A stretch of 64,000 nt of DNA from Rhizobium sp. TH135 (lineage in GTDB: Bacteria; Pseudomonadota; Alphaproteobacteria; Rhizobiales; Rhizobiaceae): assembly GCF_002855515.1 (NCBI RefSeq), contig NZ_PKRP01000003.1, positions 1 to 64,000 on the forward strand. The letters are read 5' to 3'. The notes beneath the pieces were generated by a model, which saw only the letters and a list, made by a program, of their open reading frames with translations, was not told the DNA's origin and searched no databases. Both the position numbers and the translations under genes were made by a program. Of this stretch, positions 1 to 8,714 are shown one piece after another; the first letter of the stretch is position 1; each line of letters begins with the position of its first letter.

Positions 1-212
1 TGATGGACTTCGTTGAATTGGTAGAAAAGGCGCTCGGCCAGCCGGCGATCCGCCACATGCTGCCGATGCAGAAGGGCGACGTGCCGCGCACCTATGCAGC
101 CCCGGATCTCCTGCAGGCGTTGACCGGCTACACGCCGACCACCAAGCTCGAAGACGGCGTAAAAGCCTTCGTCGAATGGTATCTCGAGGCCCGCCGCGAA
201 CTCCAAGCGTGA
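1..212 (+). CDS. NAD-dependent sugar epimerase, C-terminal end (partial)
   Basis: This is the 3' end of a gene that begins before the window. The visible 69 residues contain the C-terminal pattern of extended short-chain dehydrogenase/epimerases of the UDP-glucuronate 4-epimerase type: a helix of the form [12 protein letters not shown], then [14 protein letters not shown], and a closing segment with [18 protein letters not shown]. In that family this part completes the sugar-nucleotide pocket. An internal ATG lies at base 3, but the N-terminal Rossmann domain is missing, so it is a truncation by the window edge and not a small gene. The likely pathway is capsule, LPS or exopolysaccharide precursor synthesis; the exact substrate cannot be told from the tail. 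Confidence 0.8.
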   Translation, partial: MDFVELVEKALGQPAIRHMLPMQKGDVPRTYAAPDLLQALTGYTPTTKLEDGVKAFVEWYLEARRELQA

Positions 213-322
213 GGCCGTCATACCGCCCCGTGAATGCCAGCCTTGACTTTCGCGACCGTTAACAGCTGTTCTGGCGCCGAACGGTAGGCTGCGGCGGTTG
301 CCGATAGAGCGGGACGACAGGC

Positions 323-1054
323 ATGGACGAGGCAAGCAGCGCAGACACCGAGACCATGAAGGGCGAGGGGCCCCGCGCCCGCGGCTCCGGCACCGAATCG
401 GTCTACAAGGCGCTGCGCCACGAAATCCTCACCATGGAGCGCCCACCGGGCAGTCCGCTCGACGAAACGCGTCTCTCCGAACATTTCGGCATGTCCCGCA
501 CACCGATTCGCGAAGCGCTGCTCCGGTTGACCTCCGAAGGCTTGGTCACCAGCCTGCCCAATCGAAACACGATCGTCGCCGTCATCGATTTCTCCAGCCT
601 GCCGACCTATTTCGAGGCGCTCTGCCTGATGTACCGCGTCACCACGCGGGGTGCTGCCCAGCGCGCCGGCGAGGCATGCATGGCAGAAATCGTCCGCCAC
701 CAGGAGGCCTTTGCCCAGGCGGTCGAGGCGCAGGACGCCTTCGCCATGATCGAGGCGAACAGGGAATTCCACGTCGCCATCGCCGAGCGCGCCGGAAATC
801 CCTACTACACGACCTTCTTTGCCCGCCTGCTCGACGAGGGGCGCCGGATCCTCAGGCTCTACTACCAGACCTTCGATGACCGTCTGCCGCGCCGCTATGT
901 CGAGGAGCACGAGAAGATCATCGAGGCGATCCGCTCCGGCGATGTGGAAGAGGCGGACCGGCTGTCGATTGCCCATGCCGACCAGATCGTCCGCCAGATC
1001 CAGGATTACGTAGCGCGCAACATCACTGCTGCCGCCAAACTCCCGAACCTCTGA
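323..1054 (+). CDS. GntR-family transcriptional regulator (FCD/FadR subfamily)
   Basis: A 243-residue DNA-binding repressor or activator. Residues about 25-90 form the GntR winged helix-turn-helix (VYKALRHEILTMERPPGSPL, then LSEHFGMSRTPIREALLRL, which is the recognition-helix region). Residues about 100-225 are the all-helical FCD effector domain, with the family metal or ligand-binding pattern of spaced Asp/His residues (NREFHVAIAERAGN and a late AHADQI). The ATG at 323 gives a short leader before the HTH, normal for the family. The next gene, on the same strand, is a DapA-family lyase, and a perfect palindrome lies between them, so local control of that lyase is the likely job. The effector is unknown. 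Confidence 0.9.
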   Translation: MDEASSADTETMKGEGPRARGSGTESVYKALRHEILTMERPPGSPLDETRLSEHFGMSRTPIREALLRLTSEGLVTSLPNRNTIVAVIDFSSLPTYFEALCLMYRVTTRGAAQRAGEACMAEIVRHQEAFAQAVEAQDAFAMIEANREFHVAIAERAGNPYYTTFFARLLDEGRRILRLYYQTFDDRLPRRYVEEHEKIIEAIRSGDVEEADRLSIAHADQIVRQIQDYVARNITAAAKLPNL

Positions 1055-1101
1055 CCCCGCAAATCCACCGTTTCAGCAGTCCCTGAAACACGCCCCTTGC
1101 T

Positions 1102-1121
1102 TTTGTCGACAAACTGTATAC
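1102..1121. promoter_or_regulatory. Candidate GntR operator
   Basis: A perfect 12-bp palindrome, TTTGTCGACAAA, at 1102-1113 is followed closely by GTATAC at 1116-1121. FadR/FCD-type GntR proteins typically bind short palindromes with TTGT...ACAA arms. The site sits about 30-50 bp before the ATG of the DapA-family gene and just after the GntR gene, where a self-adjacent operator would be expected. Binding is inferred. Confidence 0.5.
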
Positions 1122-1152
1122 GGTGAATTCACCTCATCAACAGGAGCTTCCC

Positions 1153-2055
1153 ATGACCACTGGCTGGCACGGCGTATTCCCCGCCGCAACGACCCAATTC
1201 CATGAAGATCTCTCGGTCGACATCGACGCCACCCAGCGCGTGCTCGACGCCCTCGTCAACGATGGCGTGAACGGCCTGATCGTCATGGGCACCTGCGGCG
1301 AGAACAACTCGCTCGATCCGGAAGAAAAGCGCACCATCCTGAAGGCCGCCGTCGAGGTGGTGAATGGCCGCGTGCCGATCGTCACTGGCGTATCGGAATT
1401 CGACACCCGCCGCGCCTCGGCCTATGCCCGCGATGCGGAAAAGATCGGCGCCGATGGCCTGATGCTCCTGCCGGCCATGGTCTATGTGCCGAAGCCGCAT
1501 GAACTGGTCGCCCATTTCAAGACGGTCGCCGAAGCGACCGGCCTGCCGATCATGCTCTACAACAACCCGCCGGCCTACCGCGTCAACATCGGTGCCGAAG
1601 TGCTGGAAGCGCTCGACGGCGTGAAGAACATCAAGGCCGTCAAGGAAAGCGCGCCCGATCCGCGCCGCTTCACCGACCTGATCAACGCCTTCGGTGACCG
1701 CTACGACATCTTTGCCGGCCTCGACGACGTGGCACTCGAAGGCCTGATGCTCGGCGCCAAGGGCTGGGTCTCTGGTCTCACCAGCGCTTTCCCGGCCGAA
1801 TCGGTGGCGCTGGTCGCTGCCGCCGACCGTGGCGACTGGATGGAAGCCCGCCGCATCTACCGCTGGTTCATGCCGCTTCTGCATCTCGATGCCGAACACG
1901 ACCTCGTCCAGTCGATCAAGCTCGCCGAACAGATCATGGGCCGCGGCTCCGAGCGCGTCCGTATGCCGCGCATGCCGCTTCAGGGCGCGCGCCGTGCGGA
2001 AGTCACTGCCATGGTCGAAAAGGCCGCTGCGACCCGCCCGATTGGCGGCAAGTAA
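1153..2055 (+). CDS. Dihydrodipicolinate synthase (DapA) family lyase
   Basis: A 300-residue TIM-barrel enzyme of the DapA/N-acetylneuraminate lyase family, class I aldolases that form a Schiff base between a lysine and a 2-oxo acid. Visible family features are GTCGENNSL (the GTTGE phosphate/carboxylate-binding loop variant), MLYNNPPAYR (the tyrosine motif) and KAVKES, whose lysine is the Schiff-base residue. I chose ATG 1153 because AGGAG lies 7 bp before it; an upstream in-frame GTG at 1123 has no comparable site. Linkage to a GntR regulator, and no lysine-pathway neighbours, suggest a catabolic sugar-acid or hydroxyproline-type substrate and not lysine biosynthesis. The specific substrate cannot be read from the sequence. 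Confidence 0.85.
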   Translation: MTTGWHGVFPAATTQFHEDLSVDIDATQRVLDALVNDGVNGLIVMGTCGENNSLDPEEKRTILKAAVEVVNGRVPIVTGVSEFDTRRASAYARDAEKIGADGLMLLPAMVYVPKPHELVAHFKTVAEATGLPIMLYNNPPAYRVNIGAEVLEALDGVKNIKAVKESAPDPRRFTDLINAFGDRYDIFAGLDDVALEGLMLGAKGWVSGLTSAFPAESVALVAAADRGDWMEARRIYRWFMPLLHLDAEHDLVQSIKLAEQIMGRGSERVRMPRMPLQGARRAEVTAMVEKAAATRPIGGK

Positions 2056-2081
2056 GGCCTGACAGACTGCGAATTTTGGAG

Positions 2082-2111
2082 GACCCGCAGATGCAAGTCT
2101 GCGGGTCTTTT
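2082..2111 (+). terminator. Rho-independent terminator after the DapA-family gene
   Basis: A perfect 10-bp stem (GACCCGCAGA at 2082-2091, TCTGCGGGTC at 2098-2107) with a 6-base loop runs directly into four T residues. It lies 27 bp after the stop codon and ends the GntR-regulated transcript. Confidence 0.9.
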
Positions 2112-2292
2112 GCGTGGTGCCTGCATTTGCCGCCAGCCTCTCGATCACCAGCAACTCACGCGCCTGTGACTTTTTCAGGGTCCATCGGCCACCCTGCTTC
2201 CCATTCTCACCGAATGTTAACGGCCCGCCTGCGATCCCGGCGTTCTACGTTCCATCAGGGGGTCGGGATATGACGAAGAAGACGAGTGCAGA

Positions 2293-4176
2293 TTGGCGCG
2301 GTGGTTGCGCTATGAGTTCGACAAGAGCATGGCCGGTGGTGCGATCGCGCTGATTGGCTGGCTGGCGCTGATCTCGCTGGTGGTCATCAGCCTGGCCGGC
2401 GCCTTCCTCGCGCTCACCGGCATTGCGCCGGAAGGCGGCGAACCGGTGAGCTTCATCGAAGGCACCTGGGAATCGCTCATGCGAACCTTCGATGCAGGCA
2501 CCATGGGCGGCGACCAGGGCTGGGGCTTCCGGCTCGTCGCGCTGGTCGTGACGCTGGCCGGCATCTTCGTCTTCTCAGCCTTGATCGGTGTCATCAGTTC
2601 AGGCCTGGAAAACAAGCTCGACGAATTGCGCAAGGGCCGCTCGCGCGTCCTCGAAAGCGACCACACGATTATCCTCAACTGGTCGGCCTCGATTTTCGAC
2701 GTCATTTCCGAGCTCGTCATCGCCAACCAGAGCCGTCATCGTCCGCGCATTGTCATCATGGCGAACAAGGACAAGGTGGAGATGGAAGAGGAGATCGCCG
2801 ACAAGGTGGGCGATCTCAAGAACACCAAGATCATCTGCCGCAGCGGCGACCCGACCGATCTCTTCGATCTGTCGATCGTCAACCCGCACACGTCCCGCTC
2901 GATCATCGTCCTGTCGCCCGAGAGCGAGGATCCCGATTCCCAGGTCATCAAGTCGGTTCTCGCTCTGGTGAACGACCCTAACCGCCGTCCCGAGCCTTAT
3001 ACGATCGCGGGCGAGATCCGGGATGCGCAGAATACGGAGGTCGCGCGAATCGTCGGCGGCAGCGAGTTGCAGCTGGTGCTGGCCGACGATCTCATTTCCA
3101 GGATCGTGGTCCATACGAGCCGCCAGTCGGGCCTGTCCGCAGTCTATACCGAACTGCTCGATTTCAACGGTTGCGAGATCTACACGCTCCCCCAGCCGGC
3201 ACTGGAGGGCAAGCCATTCGGTGCGGCGGTCATGTCTTACGAAACGAGCACCCTGATCGGCATCTGCGATGCAGAAGGCAAGATCCATCTCAACCCGTCT
3301 CCGAATCGCACGATCGCTCCCGGTGAGCGGCTGGTGATCATTGCCGAGGACGACGCATCCATTCAGACATGGAACGGTGCCCCGCAGATTGCCCAGGGCG
3401 CGATCCTCCAGGCGAATCCTCAAGCCCCGACCGCAGAACGCACCCTGGTCCTCGGCTGGAACCGCCGTGGTCCGATCATCGCGTCCGAGCTCGGTCGCTA
3501 CGTCGCCCCTGGATCCGTTCTCACGGTGGCTGCCAGCACCCCGAAATTCGAGGCCGATATCGCCGCGTTGACCTTGCCGAACGACAATATGAGCGTATCC
3601 CATGTGGTGATCGATACCAGCAGCCGGTCGGCACTCGAAGCGCTCGACATCCCGTCCTACGACCACGTGCTGGTCCTGGGTTACAGCGACGACATGTCGA
3701 TGCAATCGGCCGATACCCGCACCTTGATCACGCTTCTGCACCTGCGCAAGATCGCCGAGCGCGCCGGCCTCCACATCAATGTGGTGAGCGAGATGACGGA
3801 TGTCCGCAACCGCGAGCTTGCGGAAGTCACCCGCGCCGATGATTTTGTCGTCAGCAACAAGCTTGTCAGCTTGATGCTGGCCCAGGCCTCCGAGAACGAG
3901 TTCATGGCGGCGATCTTCGACGAGTTGCTGGATGTAGAAGGCTCCGAGATCTACATGCGCCCCATGAGCGACTATGTGGATATCTCGCAGCCTGTGAATT
4001 TCTTCACTGTCGCCCTCTCGGCGCTCCGTCGAGGCGAAATCGCCATCGGCCACCGCCGCCAGCGGGCAGGGGATGCAGACGAGCGCAATCTCGGCGGCGT
4101 CGTCGTGAACCCGAACCGCTCGGAGCTGCTCGCTTACACAGAGAAAGACATGGTGATCGTCCTGGCGCAGGACTGA
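2293..4176 (+). CDS. CASTOR/POLLUX-type putative ion channel
   Basis: A membrane protein of about 627 residues resembling the CASTOR/POLLUX/DMI1 channel family known from plant symbiosis and from many bacteria. Two hydrophobic segments (about residues 16-44 and 80-104) flank a short pore-like region, then come two RCK-like NAD-binding units rich in beta strands (HTIILNWSASIFDVISELV; later RTLVLGWNRRGPIIASEL). No alternative function is evident. The start is uncertain: the open frame begins with TTG at 2293 (TTG again at 2305), whereas a well-placed ATG at 2270, preceded by AGGGGGTCGGG, is in another frame and would need a shift near 2295-2310 to join. The protein probably conducts K+ or another cation in the inner membrane. 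Confidence 0.8.
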   Translation: MARWLRYEFDKSMAGGAIALIGWLALISLVVISLAGAFLALTGIAPEGGEPVSFIEGTWESLMRTFDAGTMGGDQGWGFRLVALVVTLAGIFVFSALIGVISSGLENKLDELRKGRSRVLESDHTIILNWSASIFDVISELVIANQSRHRPRIVIMANKDKVEMEEEIADKVGDLKNTKIICRSGDPTDLFDLSIVNPHTSRSIIVLSPESEDPDSQVIKSVLALVNDPNRRPEPYTIAGEIRDAQNTEVARIVGGSELQLVLADDLISRIVVHTSRQSGLSAVYTELLDFNGCEIYTLPQPALEGKPFGAAVMSYETSTLIGICDAEGKIHLNPSPNRTIAPGERLVIIAEDDASIQTWNGAPQIAQGAILQANPQAPTAERTLVLGWNRRGPIIASELGRYVAPGSVLTVAASTPKFEADIAALTLPNDNMSVSHVVIDTSSRSALEALDIPSYDHVLVLGYSDDMSMQSADTRTLITLLHLRKIAERAGLHINVVSEMTDVRNRELAEVTRADDFVVSNKLVSLMLAQASENEFMAAIFDELLDVEGSEIYMRPMSDYVDISQPVNFFTVALSALRRGEIAIGHRRQRAGDADERNLGGVVVNPNRSELLAYTEKDMVIVLAQD

Positions 4177-4222
4177 GGGCCCACGCACTATTCATTTCTG
4201 CGGTAGCCCTTGCCAATCATGT

Positions 4223-4251
4223 GTCGACTGGTTGTGATGCAATCAGTCGAC
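4223..4251. repeat. Short perfect inverted repeat
   Basis: GTCGACTG at 4223-4230 and CAGTCGAC at 4244-4251 form an 8-bp inverted repeat with a 13-base spacer, between the channel gene and the NYN gene. No T-run follows, so it looks more like an operator or a weak hairpin than a terminator. Confidence 0.35.
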
Positions 4252-4300
4252 TACGCTCTGGTTTCAGCGTTGTCTGGATCCACGATGCTGGGAGGCGTGC

Positions 4301-5026
4301 ATGGCAACGAAAGAGAAGACGGAACGGCTCGCCGTCCTAATTGATGCAGACAATACGTCCAGCAAGATTGCGGATCGGCTCTTTGAAGAAATTGCGCGAC
4401 TCGGCGAGGCGAGCGTCCGGCGCATCTACGGCGATTTCTCTGATGCCCGCATGAAGGGTTGGAGAGAGACTTTGACGCGCCATGCCATCGTGCCGCAGCA
4501 ACAGTTTGCTTACACGACCGGAAAGAATGCCTCTGACATCACGCTCGTAATAGACGCCATGGATCTGCTCCAGAGCAACAGATTCGCTGGCTTCTGCCTC
4601 GTATCCTCTGACAGCGACTTTACCCGGCTTGCCTCGCGCATTCGCGAACAGGGCGCAGATGTTTATGGCTTCGGTGAACAGAAGACGCCGGAGAGTTTTC
4701 GCCAAGCCTGCAGCCGCTTCATCTACACGGAAAATTTGGCCATTGAGCCTTCGGGCGAAGGTGATGTGAAGCCTCCACCGTCCTTGAAGCCAGCCAGCGC
4801 TGCAGTCCCAATCATCAGGCGTCTTTTGGCCGATATTGACAGCGATGATGGCTGGGTAGCTCTAGCCGCCCTCGGCACACAGCTTTCAAACCTCAAGTCA
4901 GATTTTGATTCTCGCACCTACGGCTCCACAAAGCTCAGCGATCTCGTGCGCAAGGCGGGTGCATTCGAGGTGGAGATCAGGGAAGGCAAGGGCATGCACA
5001 TCCGAAACCGTAGGACCAAGGATTGA
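4301..5026 (+). CDS. NYN-domain protein with C-terminal OST-HTH/LOTUS domain
   Basis: A 241-residue protein of the LabA/NYN family (PIN-like fold nuclease relatives). Residues 8-145 carry the NYN signature acidic residues: LIDADNTS near the start, NASDITLVIDAMD in the middle and VSSDSDFTRLA, followed by VYGFGEQKTPESFRQAC. Residues about 165-235 match an OST-HTH/LOTUS RNA-binding module (LADIDSDDGWVALAALGTQL, then a TYGSTKLSDLVRKAG block). This two-domain layout is common in bacteria and is thought to act on RNA; the acidic residues needed for metal binding are present, so nuclease activity is possible. It is a single gene, with tRNA-Val on the opposite strand just downstream. Confidence 0.88.
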   Translation: MATKEKTERLAVLIDADNTSSKIADRLFEEIARLGEASVRRIYGDFSDARMKGWRETLTRHAIVPQQQFAYTTGKNASDITLVIDAMDLLQSNRFAGFCLVSSDSDFTRLASRIREQGADVYGFGEQKTPESFRQACSRFIYTENLAIEPSGEGDVKPPPSLKPASAAVPIIRRLLADIDSDDGWVALAALGTQLSNLKSDFDSRTYGSTKLSDLVRKAGAFEVEIREGKGMHIRNRRTKD

Positions 5027-5054
5027 ATGCAGAGAAGAATACGAGGAGGAAAAA

Positions 5055-5130
5055 TGGTGGGCGATGAGAGACTCGAACTCCCGACATCCTCGGTGTAAAC
5101 GAGGCGCTCTACCAACTGAGCTAATCGCCC
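5055..5130 (-). tRNA. tRNA-Val (anticodon UAC)
   Basis: On the minus strand the sequence folds as a 76-nt cloverleaf: acceptor GGGCGAT with ATCGCCC, the D-arm pattern TTAGCTCAGTTGGTAGAGC, an anticodon stem CCTCG/CGAGG around loop TTTACAC (anticodon TAC, valine), and a T-arm containing GGGAGTTCGAGTCTC. The CCA end is encoded at 5055-5057. It reads GUA/GUG codons. Confidence 0.97.
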
Positions 5131-5187
5131 GTGCGCTGACCGGATCATGTCCGCCGCGTCGGTGGCCGTGATCTATGCGGATCGCGC

Positions 5188-5227
5188 AAAATCTGCAAGA
5201 GCGTTTGTGCAGATTTTTTGTTTTTTT
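5188..5227 (+). terminator. Rho-independent terminator
   Basis: A perfect 10-bp stem (AAAATCTGCA and TGCAGATTTT, 10-base loop) is followed on the plus strand by two T-runs up to 5227. It would stop transcripts coming from the NYN gene, which cross the tRNA-Val locus in antisense, before they reach the tRNA-Asp promoter. Confidence 0.8.
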
Positions 5228-5377
5228 GTCATCCGGCCATCAGCGTCATGTGGATAAGCGACGAGAATCCTTGTTTTCCGCCTGCGGCGCGTTGTCGCGA
5301 ACAGGAGGCTCCCGGCAAGCCCGGGGGAGGGCGCTGGGCAAAAAATCGGGCGGTCACGGTTTTGTCTTGAAAGCTGC

Positions 5378-5406
5378 TTGACACCTCCAGATGAACCCCG
5401 TAGAGA
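5378..5406 (+). promoter_or_regulatory. Sigma-70-type promoter for the tRNA-Asp pair
   Basis: TTGACA at 5378-5383 is followed, after exactly 17 bases, by TAGAGA at 5401-5406. The -35 (CTTGAC in context) matches the rhizobial housekeeping consensus well and the -10 is fair. Transcription would start about 55 bases before the first tRNA-Asp. Confidence 0.6.
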
Positions 5407-5467
5407 GCCGCTCATCGAACGGCAAGCCGCTCGACGGGGATCGCCTTGAACCCCGATTTGGAAATGC

Positions 5468-5544
5468 GCGGGTGTAGCTCAGTTGGTTAGAGTGCCGGCC
5501 TGTCACGCCGGAGGTCGCGGGTTCGAGCCCCGTCACTCGCGCCA
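5468..5544 (+). tRNA. tRNA-Asp (anticodon GUC), copy 1
   Basis: A 77-nt cloverleaf with acceptor GCGGGTG/CACTCGC (one G-T pair), D-arm GCTCAGTTGGTTAGAGT, anticodon stem CCGGC/GCCGG around loop CTGTCAC (anticodon GTC, aspartate), T-arm GGGTTCGAGCCCC, discriminator G and encoded CCA. It is the first of two nearly identical copies 141 bp apart. Confidence 0.97.
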
Positions 5545-5608
5545 TTCCAAAGCCTTCAGGGCATGCTGCTTAAGGCAGCGAAGACATGGGGCCAACCCCA
5601 TGAAATGC

Positions 5609-5685
5609 GCGGGTGTAGCTCAGTCGGTTAGAGTGCCGGCCTGTCACGCCGGAGGTCGCGGGTTCGAGCCCCGTCACTCGCGCCA
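5609..5685 (+). tRNA. tRNA-Asp (anticodon GUC), copy 2
   Basis: Same 77-nt structure as copy 1; the only difference I see in the tRNA body is in the D-loop (CAGTCGG against CAGTTGG). The bases just before it (GAAATGC) are also shared with copy 1, so the pair looks like a local tandem duplication, probably transcribed together from the promoter at 5378-5406. Confidence 0.97.
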
Positions 5686-5947
5686 CTTCTTTTCTCCAGG
5701 TGATTTTATGATGTCTTGCGCCTCCGGTGCCGGCATCATTGCTGTGTCTTTTTGCGCTGCACGCGCGATTGCGCGAGACAGGCATTTTACCCGCTGGTAA
5801 GGTGCTATCCGGTATCGGTGAAAAGGCTTTGGTTGGACTTGCGCTGGGTGGCTGCCTGCGCTAACCACGGCGCGTTGCAACTCTCTTTACGGCTTGTCGA
5901 CTCCGCCCTAGATGCCTCATGGCATGCGAGACAAGCAGGGTGATATG

Positions 5948-6313
5948 ATGACTGAACTGCTCGGTTCTTACCTTCCGATCGCCATCTTCATCGGCATATC
6001 CTTGATTATCGGTATCGCGCTTCTGGTGGCGCCGTTTGCCGTGGCTTACAAGGCGCCCGATTCGGAGAAGCTTTCGGCCTACGAGTGCGGCTTCAATGCG
6101 TTTGACGATGCCCGCATGAAGTTCGACATCCGCTTCTACCTGGTGTCGATTCTCTTCATCATCTTCGACCTCGAAGTCGCCTTCCTGTTCCCCTGGGCAG
6201 TGTCGTTCGGTGAGATCGGCTGGTTCGGCTTTTGGTCGATGATGGTTTTCCTCGGTGTTCTCACCGTCGGCTTTATCTATGAATGGAAGAAGGGGGCGCT
6301 CGAATGGGAGTGA
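5948..6313 (+). CDS. nuoA: NADH-quinone oxidoreductase subunit A
   Basis: Small membrane subunit of respiratory complex I (121 residues). Three hydrophobic helices are visible (about 10-32, 64-84 and 90-112), and between them is the conserved loop with [18 protein letters not shown], whose cysteine is the one that becomes exposed in the deactive state of complex [20 protein letters not shown] is the typical second helix. ATG 5948 gives the usual MTELL start; the ATG immediately before it (5945) is also possible. It is first in a 16-kb operon nuoA-N, and its stop overlaps nuoB by 10 bp. Confidence 0.96.
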   Translation: MTELLGSYLPIAIFIGISLIIGIALLVAPFAVAYKAPDSEKLSAYECGFNAFDDARMKFDIRFYLVSILFIIFDLEVAFLFPWAVSFGEIGWFGFWSMMVFLGVLTVGFIYEWKKGALEWE

Positions 6314-6885
6314 TCCAGTCCGATACGACGATGATCGCGCCGCAGGCGAAGGGTATCATCGATCCCAACACCGGCAAGCCGATCGGCGCCGATGACCGCT
6401 TCTTCGGCGAGATCAACAATGAGCTCGCCGACAAGGGCTTTCTGGTCACCTCGACCGACGAGCTGATCAACTGGGCCCGTACCGGCTCCCTGATGTGGAT
6501 GACCTTTGGTCTGGCATGCTGCGCCGTCGAAATGATGCAGCTGTCCATGCCGCGTTACGACGCCGAGCGCTTCGGCTTTGCGCCTCGCGCGAGCCCGCGT
6601 CAGTCCGACGTCATGATCGTCGCCGGCACGCTGACCAACAAGATGGCGCCCGCGCTCCGCAAGGTCTATGACCAGATGCCGGAGCCGCGTTACGTGATCT
6701 CGATGGGTTCATGCGCCAATGGCGGCGGCTACTACCATTATTCCTATTCCGTCGTGCGCGGCTGCGACCGCGTCGTGCCGGTCGATATCTACGTGCCGGG
6801 CTGTCCCCCCACGGCAGAAGCTCTGCTTTATGGCGTGATGCTCCTGCAGAAGAAGATCCGGCGCACGGGCACGATCGAGCGGTAA
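6304..6885 (+). CDS. nuoB: NADH-quinone oxidoreductase subunit B
   Basis: Peripheral-arm subunit carrying the terminal N2 [4Fe-4S] cluster that passes electrons to quinone. The cluster ligands are visible: tandem Cys72-Cys73 ([10 protein letters not shown]), Cys137 ([10 protein letters not shown]) and Cys167 ([11 protein letters not shown]). At 193 residues it has the usual alphaproteobacterial length. I chose ATG 6304, inside the end of nuoA, because the longer frame from 6283 only adds residues encoded within nuoA. The overlap suggests translational coupling of A and B. Confidence 0.97.
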   Translation: MGVIQSDTTMIAPQAKGIIDPNTGKPIGADDRFFGEINNELADKGFLVTSTDELINWARTGSLMWMTFGLACCAVEMMQLSMPRYDAERFGFAPRASPRQSDVMIVAGTLTNKMAPALRKVYDQMPEPRYVISMGSCANGGGYYHYSYSVVRGCDRVVPVDIYVPGCPPTAEALLYGVMLLQKKIRRTGTIER

Positions 6886-6903
6886 GGCGAAGGGACTGAA
6901 AAC

Positions 6904-7506
6904 ATGAGTGAAGCCCTGAACGAGCTTGCCTCCTACCTCGCAGAAATGCGTGGTGCGCTGATCGCGTCGAGCGAAATCAATTTCGGCGAGCTGTCGCTGA
7001 CGGCCAAGTCGGAAAACCTGATCTCGCTCCTGACCTTCCTGCGCGACGACGTCCAGTGTGGCTTCGTCAACCTGATCGACATCTGCGGCGTCGACTACCC
7101 GAAGCGCGAAGACCGCTTCGACGTGGTCTACCACCTGCTGTCGCCGCGCCAGAACCTGCGCATCCGCATCAAGGTCGCGACTGGTGAGTTTAAGCCGGTC
7201 CCGTCCGCCTGTTCGGTATTCCCCGGCGCTGACTGGTTCGAGCGCGAAACCTGGGACATGTACGGCATCCTCTTCACGGATCACCCGGACCTGCGTCGTA
7301 TCCTTACCGACTACGGCTTCGAAGGCCATCCGCTGCGCAAGGACTTCCCCACGACCGGTTTCGTCGAAGTTCGCTACGACGACAACGCCAAGCGGGTCGT
7401 CTACGAACCGGTGGAGCTCAAGCAGGAATTCCGCAATTTCGACTTCCTCTCGCCCTGGGAAGGCACGGACTACGTGCTGCCCGGCGATGAAAAAGCGGCC
7501 AAGTGA
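6904..7506 (+). CDS. nuoC: NADH-quinone oxidoreductase subunit C
   Basis: The 30-kDa-type peripheral subunit of complex I, 200 residues. The family signature [20 protein letters not shown] is present, followed by [16 protein letters not shown] and, near the end, [12 protein letters not shown]. It packs against NuoB and NuoD and holds no cofactor. It is a separate gene here, not fused to nuoD as in E. coli. Its stop lies just before the nuoD start region, 17 bp upstream of the chosen nuoD ATG. Confidence 0.97.
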   Translation: MSEALNELASYLAEMRGALIASSEINFGELSLTAKSENLISLLTFLRDDVQCGFVNLIDICGVDYPKREDRFDVVYHLLSPRQNLRIRIKVATGEFKPVPSACSVFPGADWFERETWDMYGILFTDHPDLRRILTDYGFEGHPLRKDFPTTGFVEVRYDDNAKRVVYEPVELKQEFRNFDFLSPWEGTDYVLPGDEKAAK

Positions 7507-7523
7507 GCGGAAGGGCAGAGACC

Positions 7524-8714
7524 ATGAACGAACACAACGTCCGCAACTTCAACATCAACTTCGGTCCGCAGCATCCGGCCGCCCACGGCGTTCTCCGCCT
7601 GGTGCTGGAACTTGACGGTGAAATCGTCGAGCGCGTCGATCCGCATATCGGCTTGCTTCATCGCGGCACCGAGAAGCTGATCGAGACCAAGACCTATCTG
7701 CAGGCGCTGCCCTATTTCGATCGTCTCGACTATGTCGCGCCGATGAACCAGGAACATGCCTATTCGCTGGCCGTCGAAAAGCTCCTCGACATCCAGATCC
7801 CGATCCGTGGTCAGCTGATCCGCGTTCTCTATTCGGAGATCGGCCGTATCCTCTCGCACCTCTTGAACGTCACGACGCAGGCCATGGACGTCGGCGCGCT
7901 GACGCCGCCGCTCTGGGGCTTCGAAGAGCGCGAGAAGCTGATGGTGTTCTACGAGCGCGCCTCCGGTGCCCGTATGCACGCAGCCTATGTCCGTCCGGGT
8001 GGCGTGCATCAGGACCTGCCGCATGATCTCGTCGAGGATATCGGCAAGTGGTGCGATCAGTTCCCGGAAAAGCTGGACGACATCGACGATCTTCTCACCG
8101 GCAACCGCATCTTCAAGCAGCGTAACGTCGATATCGGCGTTGTCAGCCTTGACGACTGCTGGGCCTGGGGCTTCTCGGGCGTGATGGTCCGCGGTTCCGG
8201 CGCTGCCTGGGATCTGCGCAAGTCGCAGCCCTACGAGTGCTATGCCGATCTCGACTTCGATATCATGGTCGGCAAGAACGGCGACTGCTACGATCGTTAC
8301 CTGATCCGCATGTTCGAAATGCGCGAGTCGGTGAAGATCATGAAGCAGTGCGTCAATCGCCTGCTCGGCGATGCCAAGACCGGCCCGGTTTCGTCGCTGG
8401 ACGGCAAGGTCGTTCCGCCGAAGCGTGGCGAGATGAAGCGTTCGATGGAAGGCTTGATCCACCACTTCAAGCTCTACACCGAAGGCTATCACGTGCCGGC
8501 CGGTGAGGTTTATGCCGCTGTCGAAGCCCCCAAGGGCGAGTTCGGCGTCTTCCTCGTCTCCGACGGCACAAATAAGCCCTATCGCTGCAAGATCCGCGCC
8601 CCGGGTTATGCACATCTGCAGGCCATGGATTTCCTGTGCCGCGGCCACCAGCTGGCCGACGTCTCGGCGATCCTCGGCTCGCTCGACATCGTGTTCGGGG
8701 AAGTTGACCGCTGA
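7524..8714 (+). CDS. nuoD: NADH-quinone oxidoreductase subunit D
   Basis: The 49-kDa-type subunit (396 residues) that forms the quinone-reduction chamber together with NuoB and NuoH. Recognisable blocks are [45 protein letters not shown] (His and Tyr residues of the quinone site) and the C-terminal [13 protein letters not shown]. The hydrogenase-type nickel cysteines are absent, as in all true complex I subunits. ATG 7524 is preferred over GTG 7503 because AAGGGCAGAG precedes it and it gives the usual MNEHNVRNF start. Confidence 0.97.
   Translation: MNEHNVRNFNINFGPQHPAAHGVLRLVLELDGEIVERVDPHIGLLHRGTEKLIETKTYLQALPYFDRLDYVAPMNQEHAYSLAVEKLLDIQIPIRGQLIRVLYSEIGRILSHLLNVTTQAMDVGALTPPLWGFEEREKLMVFYERASGARMHAAYVRPGGVHQDLPHDLVEDIGKWCDQFPEKLDDIDDLLTGNRIFKQRNVDIGVVSLDDCWAWGFSGVMVRGSGAAWDLRKSQPYECYADLDFDIMVGKNGDCYDRYLIRMFEMRESVKIMKQCVNRLLGDAKTGPVSSLDGKVVPPKRGEMKRSMEGLIHHFKLYTEGYHVPAGEVYAAVEAPKGEFGVFLVSDGTNKPYRCKIRAPGYAHLQAMDFLCRGHQLADVSAILGSLDIVFGEVDR

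Larger units (their letters stand above)
5131..5467. other. Intergenic region between tRNA-Val and the tRNA-Asp pair
   Basis: A 337-bp stretch with no convincing protein gene. It holds a strong plus-strand terminator hairpin (5188-5227) and a sigma-70-like promoter for the tRNA-Asp pair (5378-5406). I see nothing else that I can name. Confidence 0.6.
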
